NCBI GenBank assembly: GCA_016699405.1
Contig: CP064972.1
Span: forward strand, 4,309,501-4,373,500
DNA length: 64,000 nt
From: Holophagales bacterium
Lineage (GTDB): Bacteria > Acidobacteriota > Thermoanaerobaculia > Multivoradales > JAGPDF01
Direction of reading: 5' to 3'
Shown here: positions 36,355 through 45,998 of the stretch, one piece after another
Layout: the number at the start of each line of letters is the position of its first letter
Position numbering within the stretch: the stretch's first letter is position 1
The notes under the pieces: generated by a model
The model's database searches: none
What the model was told of the DNA's origin: nothing
The model's input: the letters and a program-made list of their open reading frames with translations, nothing else
Program-made: the position numbers and the translations under genes

Positions 36355-36686
36355 TCTTCTTCCTCCGTGGGTCGGGATTCCGGGTTGCACTCGACGGAAG
36401 GATATCGCCTTCGCCCGCGGGAGGAGGCGAGCTGTTCCACGCTCCCGCGCCGCCGCCGCTTGCCTTTCCTCACGCGATGTGAGAGGGTCCGCCGGTCGTC
36501 GGCCCTTCCGCTACACCTTGAGACGCCGTTTCGACACCCATCGGGCCACTCGGCCCAACGGCGGCCTCCCCGGCTAGTCCCCCGTTCACCCCGTCTCAGA
36601 ATTCGCCGGAAAGACGAGCGCCCGCTCGTTCGCCCCGTTCGCAACGGTGCGAAGGTGCGCGCTCAGAAAGCACAAGTGCACCCTAG
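36355..36686. other. 332-bp divergent intergenic region
   Basis: Lies between the divergent starts of the DUF4412-like gene and the RhlE-like helicase, so both promoters should be here. I saw no clear -35/-10 pair, riboswitch-like fold or coding frame. The helicase start (ATG 36687) lacks an evident Shine-Dalgarno site. Confidence 0.4.
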
Positions 36687-38096
36687 ATGAGCTTTACCGA
36701 TTTCAATCTCCACCCCGCCCTGCTGCGTGCCGTCGCCGACCTCGGGTTCACCACCCCGACCCCCATCCAGCGCGATGCGATCCCGCCCGGCCTCGCCGGA
36801 CGCGACGTGCTCGGTGCGGCGATGACCGGCAGCGGCAAGACGGCGGCGTTCGTGCTGCCGATTCTCCAGCGCCTGCTCACGACCCCGAAGCGCGGGGTCA
36901 CGCGAGCCCTGGTGCTGGCGCCGACCCGGGAGCTGGCGGCGCAGATCGTCGAGGTCTTCCAGAGCCTCGGCAAGCACACGCAGCTCACCGCCGCGGCGGT
37001 CTACGGCGGCGTCGGCATGGAGCCGCAGGAGCGCGCCCTGCGGCGCGGCGTCGACGTCATCGTCGCCTGTCCGGGACGGCTGCTCGACCATTTCCAGTAC
37101 CCCTACGCCAAGCTCGCCGGGCTCGAAGTGCTGGTGCTCGACGAGGCCGACCGGATGCTCGACATGGGCTTCCTGCCCGACATCCGCCGCGTCCTCGCGC
37201 ATCTGCCGAAGCCGCAGCAGACGCTCTTCTTCTCCGCCACGCTGCCGGCGCCGATCCGCGAGCTGTCGCGCGAGATGCTGAGCAACCCGGCGACGCTCAA
37301 CGTCGAGCGCAAGGCGGCGCCGGCCACCGGCGTGGAGCAGGCGGTCTTCCCGGTGCGCCAGGACCTCAAGCCGTCGCTGCTGCTCGAGATGCTGCGGCGA
37401 GGCGACGCGATCCAGAGCGCGCTGGTCTTCACCCGCACCAAGCACCGCGCCAACCGGCTCGCCGAGTTCCTCGACAAGCACGGCGTGCCCTGCGAGCGGG
37501 TGCACGGCAACCGCAGCCAGGCGCAGCGCACCCAGGCGCTCGCCGGTTTCAAGAGCGGCCAGTACCGCGTGCTCGTCGCCACCGACGTGGCGGCGCGCGG
37601 CATCGACATCGAGGCGCTCTCCCACGTCGTCAACTTCGACGTGCCGAACGTCCCCGAGGACTACATCCATCGCGTCGGCCGCACGGCTCGCGCCGGCGCC
37701 ACCGGCGAGGCCTACACCTTCGCCAGCCCCGAGGAGTCGAGCGACCTCGCGGCGATCGAGCGGGCGGTCGGCAAGCACCTGCCGCGCAAGACGGTGACCG
37801 GCTTCGACTACCAGAGTCGCGGCAGCGAGCGCTTCGAGATTCCGATCGCCGAGCGCATCGCCGAGATCCGCGCCCGCAAGGCCGAGGATCGTGCCCGCGC
37901 TGCCGCCAAGGCCGCTCGCAAGGCCCAGGCGGCCGTCGCCCGACCGGCGAGCGCCCCGCGCCCGGCCGCCGCACCGGCGAGCCCGTCGCACGGCGTGGCG
38001 CGCACCCCGGGTTCCCACCGGCCGGCCGCCGCGCCGTTCGGTCGCCCCGCCTCCCGCGCCTTCGCGACGACGCGCCCGCCGCGGCGCGGTCGCTGA
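36687..38096 (+). CDS. rhlE: DEAD-box RNA helicase, RhlE-like
   Basis: 469 residues, cytosolic RNA unwinding. All family motifs are present: Q motif PTPIQ, Walker A AMTGSGKT (45-52), APTRELA, DEAD, SAT, HGNRSQAQRTQAL, ATDVAARGIDI and HRVGRTARAG. The last roughly 90 residues are Ala/Pro/Arg-rich and disordered, typical of the RNA-binding tails of RhlE-type helicases. Likely role in ribosome assembly or mRNA turnover. Two hairpins follow the stop. Confidence 0.95.
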   Translation: MSFTDFNLHPALLRAVADLGFTTPTPIQRDAIPPGLAGRDVLGAAMTGSGKTAAFVLPILQRLLTTPKRGVTRALVLAPTRELAAQIVEVFQSLGKHTQLTAAAVYGGVGMEPQERALRRGVDVIVACPGRLLDHFQYPYAKLAGLEVLVLDEADRMLDMGFLPDIRRVLAHLPKPQQTLFFSATLPAPIRELSREMLSNPATLNVERKAAPATGVEQAVFPVRQDLKPSLLLEMLRRGDAIQSALVFTRTKHRANRLAEFLDKHGVPCERVHGNRSQAQRTQALAGFKSGQYRVLVATDVAARGIDIEALSHVVNFDVPNVPEDYIHRVGRTARAGATGEAYTFASPEESSDLAAIERAVGKHLPRKTVTGFDYQSRGSERFEIPIAERIAEIRARKAEDRARAAAKAARKAQAAVARPASAPRPAAAPASPSHGVARTPGSHRPAAAPFGRPASRAFATTRPPRRGR

Positions 38097-38119
38097 ACGG
38101 CCACCAGGTTCGCCGAGGT

Positions 38120-38143
38120 TCCCCCGGACCGTCACCCGGGGGA
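38120..38143 (+). terminator. Terminator hairpin after rhlE
   Basis: An 8-bp GC-rich stem (38120-38127 with 38136-38143) starts 24 bp after the helicase stop and is followed by a pyrimidine tract (CTTCCCTTTCCCCCTT). Likely intrinsic terminator; the tract is C-rich rather than pure T. Confidence 0.5.
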
Positions 38144-38170
38144 CCTTCCCTTTCCCCCTTCGACTGCTCC

Positions 38171-38198
38171 GTCGAGCCGCCCCTTTGGGCGGCTCGAC
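38171..38198. terminator. 12-bp perfect hairpin, second terminator
   Basis: Perfect 12-bp stem with a CTTT loop (38171-38198). No T-run follows directly. It could reinforce the preceding terminator or insulate the downstream gene. Confidence 0.45.
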
Positions 38199-38316
38199 GT
38201 CGTGGCGTTTGTGATCTGATCCGTCACGGCAGATGCGGTACCGGGCGTCGATCGAGCCCCGAGACCGGGCACGGTCGATCGCACCCCGAGATCGCCCCGT
38301 CATCGAGGGAGGGAGC

Positions 38317-41300
38317 ATGAGCGCCGGGAATCGAGCCCGATCGACGCCGGAAGAGCGGTGCACCAACGGCGGGTCGCAGCGCAGGGCGAGCGCACTCGCC
38401 TGCTGGGCGCTCCTGCTTCTCGTCCCGACCGCCATTCCTGCCGCCCCCACACCCGAGCCGACACCGCCACGACTCGCTCCCCGCCCGATCTCCGAGGCCG
38501 AGCGCGCTGGCATCGAGCTCGCGCTTCGCTATCTCGAAGGCGGAGCCGCCCTCTGGTGGGACCGACTCGCCGACGACGCACCGCTGCGCCGACTGGGACG
38601 AGAGGAGGCGATCCGCGAGATCACAGTCCGGCTCGGCCCCGTCGACGGAGCGAAGTGGGAGTTGCGCACGTGGGTCGACGGAGCGGTCGCTGACCTCGCG
38701 GTGTTCACCATCACCTTCCCGTCGGGGGCTGACGAGACGGCGCGGCTGTTGCTGCGTCGCCAGTCGTCCGAATGGCAACTTGTCGGGCTCGAAACCACGG
38801 TCGACCCGATCGCCGCGCCGACGACGGTGGCCTCTTCCTCCCGGCCTCTCTCCCGTCCCGGACCGCTCACCTTGCTGCTCGTCGGTGCGGTCCTTTCCTG
38901 GAGCGCGATCCGCCGCCCACGGAGCTTCGCCGCCGCCGCGCTCGCGCTCCTCGCTGCCGGATCGGAGCTCTCCTGCGGCGGTGACCGCACCCGCCTCGCG
39001 CCCTCCGGCGAGGCCGCCCTGCTGCGCCTCGCACCGCTTTCGCCGCTGCGCCTGGCGATGACGGGTGGCGCGGATTTCGCCACGGCCTTGCGCGACCTTG
39101 CTGGTGCCACGCTCTCGCCGGAGCTCTCCGAGGTTCAACGGCTGTGGGAGGCGGACGAGAGGCTGCGACAGGGCGATCTGCCGAAGGCCGCGGCCCTCCT
39201 TCGGCAGTCGCCGCACCCCTCCCGCTTTCCCTTCGCCGAGCTCCTCCGCGCCCGACTCGCACTCGCCCAGCTGAGCCCTGCCGACACCGCAAAGGCCTAC
39301 GACGAGGCGGCGAGCCTCCGCCTCGATCACGACGGGCTCCACATCGAGGCCGCCGAGGCGCGTGCCGTCACCGACGACGACGCCGGCGCCGCCTTCGAGC
39401 TGCATATGCTCGCCGTGACGGGATCGCGCGCCGCCGAAGCATGGTACGGCGCAGCGCGCGCAGCGGTGCTCGAGGACCGCGAAAGCGAGGCGGAGGAGCT
39501 CTTGCGCGTCGCCTGGACACTACGGCCGTTGCCGCGGCGCGAGCTCTTCGCCGACCCGCTGCTGGCCACCGCGGCTGCGAAGCCGGCGCTCTTTCCGTTG
39601 CTGCAACTCGCCTCGCCGTTCGAGCCGCGGGCGAGCCACGACACCCCGCGCCGGCCGCTCTCGTTCCCGGCCGGTTGCGCGGTCACGACTTGCGGTGCCG
39701 CGCTGCGAGCGCACATCCGCGGCGCCCGGCTCGAGCTGCCCGGCGGCGCCTCGCTGGCGCCGGATGGAGCCGTCGTCGTCGACGCGCCGACTTGGGCCGA
39801 CGAGGACGAGCTGCGCGCGCTTTCGCGCCTCGCCGAGCTCAAGGGAGCCGCGTCGCTGCTACCCAGTAACCCGAGCAAGAGGGTCGTCCGCGAGGCGGAG
39901 CTGGCCGGCTCGGCGCTGGCGCGACAGAACCGCTGGCGGGACCTCGAAGAGCTTACCGCTCCGTTCGCCGCCGCCAATCCACCGGCGGTGCTGCTCGCCC
40001 GCCTGCGCGCTCTGGCATTGTCGCGCCTCGAGCGCGCCGCGGAAGCCCGGGAGCTGCTGGTGCGAGTGGCGACCGCCGAGCTCGCCCGGCGAGCGCCAGC
40101 CTCCGGCACCCTCTACGATCTTGCCGAGCTGCTCGCCAAGGCTGGCGACTTCGACCGCGCCATGCAGCTCGTCCGCAAGGCCGACGCCCGCCGGCACCGG
40201 TCACGCAGCGAGCTGCGGCTGCGCCAACTCGCCCTCGACCAGCTCCTCGCCAAGTCGTTCCGCAGCTTCCGCTCGCAGCATTTCGACATTCGCTATCCGA
40301 TCACCACCGGCGAGAAGTACGCACGCCAGATCGCCACGGTGCTCGAACGGGAGCGCCAGCGAGAGGCGCAGTGGGTACCTCTCGGCGAGGGACCGCATCT
40401 CGAGGTCAACCTCTTCGACCTGCAGCCGTTCTTCAACGCCTACGGACAGATGGGAGTGGTCGGACTGTACGACGGACGCGTTCGCGTTCCGTTCGCCGAC
40501 TTGCAGAGCCTGCATCCCGAGCTCGTGCGCATCCTCTCGCACGAGCTCTGTCACGCCCTGATCGCCCAGGCGACGCACGACCGTGCGCCCGCCTGGTTCC
40601 ACGAGGGACTGGCGCAGCACGTCGAGATGGGGACCAGCCGGACCAATCCGCTGCCCGACCTGCAGGCGAGCGGCCGTGCGATCGCCTTCCCGGTGGTCAA
40701 CGCCATCCTCGCCGGATTCGCCGAGGAGCAGTTCATCGAGCTCGCCTACGCCGAATCGGCCTGGGCGGTTTCCTTTCTCGAAGCGCGCTGGGGCAATGCC
40801 GGGCTGCGGCACCTGATGGCGGCGTTCGCCGCCGGCAAGACGGACGAACAGGCGCTGCGCGAGGTCACGGGACTCGACCTCGCGGCCTTCGACCGCGCCT
40901 TCTGGGATTGGGGAGCCCATCGCGCTCCGGCCGTGCGCGAGCTGCCGGTCTTTCGTTTCGATCTGGAGCTCGACGGACCGGTCCGCCGCAGCTCGACGCA
41001 ACTGGCGGCTCCTGTCGGGCCTGCCGAGCACGGCGCTCGAGGATCCGCCGCTGCGCCCCGCACCCCGCCGAGCATGAGCGAGTGGCATTCTCGCTACAGC
41101 GCGCGCATCAGCAACACGCGCCAGGCGATTGTCCCGATTCTCGTCGCCTATCAGAAAGGCCAGATTCCGGCCGCCGCAGCCACCTGCGCGCGACTCGAAG
41201 GCGAGGTCGCCACCCTGCGCAACGACGCTTCGCTGTTCGACTGCCCCGAACGCAAGGCGTCGCGCGCGCTGCGCGACGCGTACTACCAGTTGCAGCAGAT

Positions 41301-41415
41301 GCTCGGACACTGCAAGGTCGGGCGCCACGATCTCGCCCGTGGGGCGTCGACGCGCGCGGCCATCGGCCTGCGCTCGGCAAGCCAGGCGCTCGCGCCGTAC
41401 GGCGTCGAGCCCTGA
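38317..41415 (+). CDS. Large secreted gluzincin-like peptidase
   Basis: 1032 residues; ATG 38317 follows GAGGGAGG. A signal peptide or anchor (about 25-45) is followed by an unusual second hydrophobic region (near 195-235), then a TPR-like helical region (about 260-640), and a peptidase-MA-like domain. The zinc signature HELCH starts at H742, and the third ligand is probably the Glu of AWFHEGLAQ about 20 residues on. A C-terminal helical tail of about 150 residues follows. HELCH...FHEGLA is the pattern of Peptidase_MA_2 proteins. Substrate unknown. Single gene between hairpins upstream and a convergent gene 18 bp downstream. Confidence 0.8.
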   Translation: MSAGNRARSTPEERCTNGGSQRRASALACWALLLLVPTAIPAAPTPEPTPPRLAPRPISEAERAGIELALRYLEGGAALWWDRLADDAPLRRLGREEAIREITVRLGPVDGAKWELRTWVDGAVADLAVFTITFPSGADETARLLLRRQSSEWQLVGLETTVDPIAAPTTVASSSRPLSRPGPLTLLLVGAVLSWSAIRRPRSFAAAALALLAAGSELSCGGDRTRLAPSGEAALLRLAPLSPLRLAMTGGADFATALRDLAGATLSPELSEVQRLWEADERLRQGDLPKAAALLRQSPHPSRFPFAELLRARLALAQLSPADTAKAYDEAASLRLDHDGLHIEAAEARAVTDDDAGAAFELHMLAVTGSRAAEAWYGAARAAVLEDRESEAEELLRVAWTLRPLPRRELFADPLLATAAAKPALFPLLQLASPFEPRASHDTPRRPLSFPAGCAVTTCGAALRAHIRGARLELPGGASLAPDGAVVVDAPTWADEDELRALSRLAELKGAASLLPSNPSKRVVREAELAGSALARQNRWRDLEELTAPFAAANPPAVLLARLRALALSRLERAAEARELLVRVATAELARRAPASGTLYDLAELLAKAGDFDRAMQLVRKADARRHRSRSELRLRQLALDQLLAKSFRSFRSQHFDIRYPITTGEKYARQIATVLERERQREAQWVPLGEGPHLEVNLFDLQPFFNAYGQMGVVGLYDGRVRVPFADLQSLHPELVRILSHELCHALIAQATHDRAPAWFHEGLAQHVEMGTSRTNPLPDLQASGRAIAFPVVNAILAGFAEEQFIELAYAESAWAVSFLEARWGNAGLRHLMAAFAAGKTDEQALREVTGLDLAAFDRAFWDWGAHRAPAVRELPVFRFDLELDGPVRRSSTQLAAPVGPAEHGARGSAAAPRTPPSMSEWHSRYSARISNTRQAIVPILVAYQKGQIPAAAATCARLEGEVATLRNDASLFDCPERKASRALRDAYYQLQQMLGHCKVGRHDLARGASTRAAIGLRSASQALAPYGVEP

Positions 41416-41433
41416 AGCGCCACGGCTCCCGGG

Positions 41434-43200
41434 TCAGCGGACCGGCGACGCTTCGCTCGGCGGCCGCGCCGCCGACCGGGCACGTCGCAACAGCGACGGC
41501 ACGACGATGAGCGCGACGCCGTAGCAGGCGAGGCTCATCACCAGATGCACGGCGCTGCCGACGCGGAGGTCCTCGGCGAGCAGCTTGAGGCCGCCCAACG
41601 CGAGCACCAGCCACGCGAGCCGGGCGAGCTCCGGCTTGCCACCGCCGGAGCGCCAGCCGGCAAGCGCCAGGGCCGCAAGCGCCAGGATCGCGCTCCGCAC
41701 GACGGCGAGGCGCCCGGCCGAGGCGGCGTCTCCGGGCGCCGCAGCGAGGAGCGCGCCGGCGCCGCGCGCCATCGCTCCGAGCAGACCGAGGCTCGCCACG
41801 ACGAGCGCGGTGATGCGCGAGAAGGTCGCTAGCGGCGAGGGCTCCTCGCGCCTTCCGGCGCGGACGAGCAGCGCGGCGGTGGCGAGGGCCAGCAGCAGCA
41901 CGGCAAGAGCGGTCGGCGACAGCGACGGCCAAGGCGAGGCCGCCTTGAAGGCGAGAGCGGCGACCGAGGCGAGGGCGAGTCCCGAGCCCAGGGCACCCGC
42001 CGCGGCGAGGAGCGCCGCGTGCATCTGCAGCACCGGTCGCGCCGCACCGAGCGCCAGCACCGCCAGCATCACCGCCGCCGCGACCCACAGGGCGGGATAG
42101 ATCGCACCGGGCAGCAGCACGCGCGTGCTCTCGGCGGCGAGGAAGGTGGCGAGCGTCGAGAAATAGGCGAACGCCTGCTCCTGGCCGACCTCGCGCTCCG
42201 TGCGGCGGGCGAGCACGGCGTGCAGGACCGCGCCGAGCGCGAGCGCGCCGACGGCGATGCCGGTGCGCAGGGCTCCCTGGCCGATGTAGAGCGCACCCTC
42301 GAAGCCGACGAGCAGGGCGACCAGGGTCTGCGTGATGGCGAACGGCGTCACCTCGCGCTCCTGCACCAGCAGACGCAGCACGAAAGCACCGAGGTAGATG
42401 GCCACCAGGCCGAGCTGGGCGAGCAGCACCGGGCCGGCAGAGATCCAATCCGGTCGACGTTCGAGCAGCATCAGCGCTCCGAGCAGTGCCACCACCGCGT
42501 CGAGTGTGATCGCCACCACCCAGCGCTGACCGCGCCAGCCACGGCCGTAGGCGAGCACCAGCGAGCCGACGGCGAGCGTCAGCAGGAAGCAGACGAACGC
42601 CGCCACGGCCCGGGTGCGGAAGAGGAGCAGCACGCCGTCGCCGAGCGCGGCGAGGACGGTGATCCAGGCCACCGTGCGGAAGGCACGGCGCCAGGCGACG
42701 AATAGACCGAGCGCGGTCGCTCCGGCGAGCAGCGCGGCCGCCGGCCACGGCGCCAGCAGCGAGAACCGTGCCGCCGCCTCGAAGAGCAGCGGATAGACGA
42801 TGAGCGCCGAGGCCAAGGCATGGAAGGCGCCGCTCAGGTGATCCCCGCCGGCCGCCGCGCGATCGGCGAGGAAGAGCCAGGCGAGCGCATAGAGCACGCC
42901 GAGCCCGACGCCGAGGGCATTGGAGAGCGTGCCGCCCTCGGTGAGCGCTCGCACCAGGAACGCGCCGCCGAGCACGAGGCAGGTGCGCCCGACGAGCGCC
43001 GGCAGTCCAGCCAGGCGATCCTCCGCCGGCAGCAGGGAGTCGGCAGCGGCGACCCCGGCCGGCGCTGCGGCGGGGGCGGTCTCGTGTCGCGTCGCCGCCG
43101 GAGCGGGAGAGCCTTCGAGGGCGTCGAGCCGGGCCGACAGACGGGCCACCGTCTGTTCGAGCTCGCGCACACGTTCATCGAGGGGCAACGGGTCGCTCAT
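41434..43200 (-). CDS. DUF2339-like polytopic membrane protein
   Basis: 588 residues. A short coiled coil at the N-terminus (RVRELEQTVARLSARLDALE) is followed by about fifteen to eighteen hydrophobic helices with almost no polar loops. This matches the layout of DUF2339 proteins, whose function is not known. No conserved catalytic residue was noticed. The extreme Ala/Leu richness makes family assignment less certain. It converges with the gluzincin gene and is separated from the NrfD operon by two hairpins. Confidence 0.65.
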   Translation of the reverse strand: MSDPLPLDERVRELEQTVARLSARLDALEGSPAPAATRHETAPAAAPAGVAAADSLLPAEDRLAGLPALVGRTCLVLGGAFLVRALTEGGTLSNALGVGLGVLYALAWLFLADRAAAGGDHLSGAFHALASALIVYPLLFEAAARFSLLAPWPAAALLAGATALGLFVAWRRAFRTVAWITVLAALGDGVLLLFRTRAVAAFVCFLLTLAVGSLVLAYGRGWRGQRWVVAITLDAVVALLGALMLLERRPDWISAGPVLLAQLGLVAIYLGAFVLRLLVQEREVTPFAITQTLVALLVGFEGALYIGQGALRTGIAVGALALGAVLHAVLARRTEREVGQEQAFAYFSTLATFLAAESTRVLLPGAIYPALWVAAAVMLAVLALGAARPVLQMHAALLAAAGALGSGLALASVAALAFKAASPWPSLSPTALAVLLLALATAALLVRAGRREEPSPLATFSRITALVVASLGLLGAMARGAGALLAAAPGDAASAGRLAVVRSAILALAALALAGWRSGGGKPELARLAWLVLALGGLKLLAEDLRVGSAVHLVMSLACYGVALIVVPSLLRRARSAARPPSEASPVR

Positions 43201-43255
43201 CGAAACGCCTCCCCCGGCTGGACCGCGCCAGCCGCGTTACCGTGCCGTCCCGTGC

Positions 43256-43307
43256 GGAGCGTGGCCCGACTCGAGCCACGCTCCCACGCGGCGGCCGCGA
43301 GGCCGCC
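43256..43307. terminator. Pair of hairpins downstream of the nrfD operon
   Basis: A 10-bp stem (GGAGCGTGGC with GCCACGCTCC, 9-base loop, 43256-43284), then a 7-bp stem (GGCGGCC / GGCCGCC, 4-base loop, 43290-43307). They lie between the nrfD stop and the next minus-strand start. They lack a T-run, so termination strength is uncertain. Confidence 0.45.
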
Positions 43308-43343
43308 CCCGGCGGAGGCCGGGCGCGGCCGGTCACGCTCGAA

Positions 43344-44528
43344 TCAGTGCTGCCCTTCCGACTCCCCGCCGTGCTCCTCCATCGGCGGGAAGAGCCGCAC
43401 CAGCACCCAGAGGATCGCGAACGGCAGCAGCATCAGCAGCAAGGCCGGCAGCAGTCCCTCGCGGGTGGCGAAGCCCATCTTGTAGGTCGTGTAGCCGAGG
43501 AAGCTCTTGGAGAAGAGCTGCCCGCCGATCACCACGTTCCAGCGCATGGCGAAGATGCCGATCAGGGTGAGGACGGCCGCCACCGTGTAGAGGCTGCGGC
43601 GCGCCTTCTCGGTGAGCTGCACGACCTGCGTCAGGCCGAGCATGATGAGCGGCGTCAGCGTGCCGACGACGATCTGCACCACCACCTGCGACATGTACAG
43701 GCGCGTGTGCACCATGAAGTCGAGCGACACGAACGACTCGTCGGCCTCGTAGATGCGGTGGATCAGGTCGAGCATCTCGAGCGAGAAGTCGATGAGGAAG
43801 GCGTAGAAGAGGTACTTGGCCATCGCATCGATGCAGGGCATGTCGATCTTGCGCCCCTGGAAGGCGCTGATCGCCACGTAGAGCACGAGCACCGCGGCGA
43901 TGCCCGAGACGATGGCCGAGAAGAGGAAGACGATCGGCATGAGCGGCGTCGACCACCACGGGTTGGCCTTGATCGAGCCGAAGATGAAGCCGACGTAGCC
44001 GTGGAGGAAGAACGCCGAGGGGATGCCGATGATGGTGACGATGTAGCCCACCTTGTCGTCGATCCGGAGGGCCGCCGGCGAGACGTCGTAGGAGCCGAGC
44101 GTCATCGCGCGGTAGACCAGTGACAGCGGCCCCTTCTCCTGCGCCTTCTGCACGATGAAGGGGCGGTTCTCGAGCCAGATCTCGATCACCAGCACGACCA
44201 GCAGGTACCAGAGGTAGACGAAGCCGAACATCGCCATCGCCGACGTGGTGTGCGGCGTCAGGTACATCTCGAGCGAGCGCTCGGGATGACCGAGGTGCAG
44301 CTGCAGCGGCAGCGGCGCCACCAGCATGAACGAGAGCGCAGCGAGCAGCGCCAGGCGGTAGACCGGCTGGACCGCCTGCACCTTGAAGACGCGCTGCAGC
44401 GACGCGAGGATGAAGGCGCCCGCCACGATCCCGGTGATGAACGGGTAGAGCACGATCAGGATGCTCCACTGGAGCTCCATCTCGTTGGGGTACATGAACC
44501 CTTCGACGGCGTGCAGGATCGCTTCCAT
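43344..44528 (-). CDS. nrfD: NrfD/PsrC-type quinone-interacting membrane subunit
   Basis: Integral membrane protein of 394 residues with about nine to ten transmembrane helices. NrfD/PsrC proteins exchange electrons with the menaquinone pool and pass them to an FeS partner. ATG 44528 has GAGGAGG upstream. Typical features: a hydrophobic start (ILIVLYPFITGIVAGAFIL), LHLGHPERSLEMYL and an extended C-terminal helix pair. It follows the FeS gene by 10 bp and is the last of three genes (cytochrome c, FeS protein, NrfD). No catalytic subunit such as a molybdopterin enzyme or NrfA is in the operon. Confidence 0.9.
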   Translation of the reverse strand: MEAILHAVEGFMYPNEMELQWSILIVLYPFITGIVAGAFILASLQRVFKVQAVQPVYRLALLAALSFMLVAPLPLQLHLGHPERSLEMYLTPHTTSAMAMFGFVYLWYLLVVLVIEIWLENRPFIVQKAQEKGPLSLVYRAMTLGSYDVSPAALRIDDKVGYIVTIIGIPSAFFLHGYVGFIFGSIKANPWWSTPLMPIVFLFSAIVSGIAAVLVLYVAISAFQGRKIDMPCIDAMAKYLFYAFLIDFSLEMLDLIHRIYEADESFVSLDFMVHTRLYMSQVVVQIVVGTLTPLIMLGLTQVVQLTEKARRSLYTVAAVLTLIGIFAMRWNVVIGGQLFSKSFLGYTTYKMGFATREGLLPALLLMLLPFAILWVLVRLFPPMEEHGGESEGQH

Positions 44529-44538
44529 GGCCGCCTCC

Positions 44539-45321
44539 TCAGCGCACCGCCGCGTCGAGGCCGTTGTAGTAGACCTTGGCGCCGGTGGCAATGTTCGGCT
44601 TGAGCACCTGCACCTTGTGGGTGCGCAGGAGCTCGTGGATGGGATCGCCCGGGTTCTTCAGGTCGCCGAGCTGGCGGGCCGCCGTCGGACAGACCTCGCA
44701 ACAGGCGGTGGTCAGGCCCTGGGTGATGCGGTGGTAGCAGAGGCTGCACTTGTCGACCGTCTGCGTGCGCGGATCGATGTAGCGGCAGCCGTACGGGCAG
44801 GCCTGCACGCAGTAACGGCAGCCGAGGCAGTAGGTCTTGTCGACGAGGACCACCCCGTCCGGGCTCTCGAAGGTCGCGCCGACGGGACAGACCTGCACGC
44901 AGGGAGAATGCGCGCAGTGGTTGCAGAGCTTCGGCACGAAGAAGCTCTTGGCCGGATCGTCCTTCTTGTGGATCTCGGGGAAGCCGTCGTAGCCGCCGTT
45001 CGGCGAATCGACGTGCGGATGGTCTTCCGCCTCGGGATGGATCGGGTCCTTCTCCGGGATGTAGTAGCGCTCCACCCAGGTGCGGAAGTAGAACGGCTCG
45101 TTGAGCACGTCGTTCTCGGTCTTGCAGGCGCGCACGCACTTGCCGCAGCCGATGCAGGACTCGATGTCGACGAACATCGCCCACCAGTGGTTGGCGGTCT
45201 TGTAGTTCGACGCCGTCTCGGGAGTGCCTGCGGCGAAAGCCTCCCAGGCCTCGGCGGCGGCGCCGGTGAGCAGCAGGAGCTTGCCCGAGTCGGCGAGGAA
45301 GCGGCGGCGATTCATGCTCAT
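44539..45321 (-). CDS. Periplasmic four-cluster ferredoxin, Tat-exported (DmsB/PsrB type)
   Basis: 260 residues. A twin-arginine signal (MNRRRFLADSGKLLLL) directs folded export. Four cysteine groups bind [4Fe-4S] clusters: CIGCGKCVRAC, CNHCAHSPCVQVCP, CLGCRYCVQACP and CSLCYH...CCEVCP. It should carry electrons between NrfD and the cytochrome. Start ATG 45321 (GAGGAG upstream); a second ATG six bases later is also possible. Ten bases separate its stop from nrfD and 10 its start from the cytochrome stop, so the three form a tight operon. Confidence 0.93.
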   Translation of the reverse strand: MSMNRRRFLADSGKLLLLTGAAAEAWEAFAAGTPETASNYKTANHWWAMFVDIESCIGCGKCVRACKTENDVLNEPFYFRTWVERYYIPEKDPIHPEAEDHPHVDSPNGGYDGFPEIHKKDDPAKSFFVPKLCNHCAHSPCVQVCPVGATFESPDGVVLVDKTYCLGCRYCVQACPYGCRYIDPRTQTVDKCSLCYHRITQGLTTACCEVCPTAARQLGDLKNPGDPIHELLRTHKVQVLKPNIATGAKVYYNGLDAAVR

Positions 45322-45331
45322 GGCTGGCTCC

Positions 45332-45793
45332 TCACGACAGCGCCGGAGAGTGCGGGTTGTGGCAGTCGCCGCAGCCGTTCCCTTCGGCGTGCGACTTCGG
45401 CTCGACCTGCGGGAACTTCTTCGGTCGCGCCTGCAGCTCGAGGTGACAGGCGAGGCAGACGGTGTCGACGTTCGGCTTCTCCGGCTTGACCGTGTCCGGA
45501 TCGGCCACGTGCTTGCCCAGCGCCCCGTGGCAGCTCTCGCAGCCGAGCTTGGCGTGCTTGCCCGCCGCCTTGACCTTGGCGATCTCGTCGTGGCAGTCGA
45601 CGCAGGCCGTCCGCCCGGCGAAGGCGGGCTCGCGCTTGCGGTTGTCCTCGATCGCCCCGGCCCGGTAGTGCCCGTAGACGCCGAACCCGGCCGGTACGAA
45701 GAACGCACGCACGACGAGGAAGACCACGATGCCGGCGACGAAGAGCAGGGCGAATCGAACCAGGTGCCCGCCTTCTCGGAAGAGATTCCCCAC
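45332..45793 (-). CDS. Tetraheme c-type cytochrome
   Basis: 153 residues. GTG 45793 was chosen because AGGAGG lies 6 bases upstream; the longer frame is Arg-rich. One N-terminal transmembrane anchor (LVRFALLFVAGIVVFLVV) places the heme domain in the periplasm. Four CXXCH motifs are present: CVDCH, CESCH, CLACH and CGDCH, so four hemes, resembling class III or NapC-type cytochromes. First gene of the cytochrome-FeS-NrfD operon; it could pass electrons from quinol to a soluble acceptor or the outer membrane. Confidence 0.9.
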   Translation of the reverse strand: MGNLFREGGHLVRFALLFVAGIVVFLVVRAFFVPAGFGVYGHYRAGAIEDNRKREPAFAGRTACVDCHDEIAKVKAAGKHAKLGCESCHGALGKHVADPDTVKPEKPNVDTVCLACHLELQARPKKFPQVEPKSHAEGNGCGDCHNPHSPALS

Positions 45794-45998
45794 GCCGCAC
45801 CTCCTGAAGGGAAAGTGCGGCGACACTAGGACTTCTCGGATCGGGAAACAAGCTGCCCGTTCGGGCGGGACACGCCGCTCACCCTGAAAGGCAGAGGGAC
45901 GCCGCACTCCGACGAATCCCGCCGCGTCGCGGCGCAAGGAAGGGGCAGAGCGGGATGGCGATTGCGCCGACGGATCGGCGGCGGGCGAGGAGCGCGGC

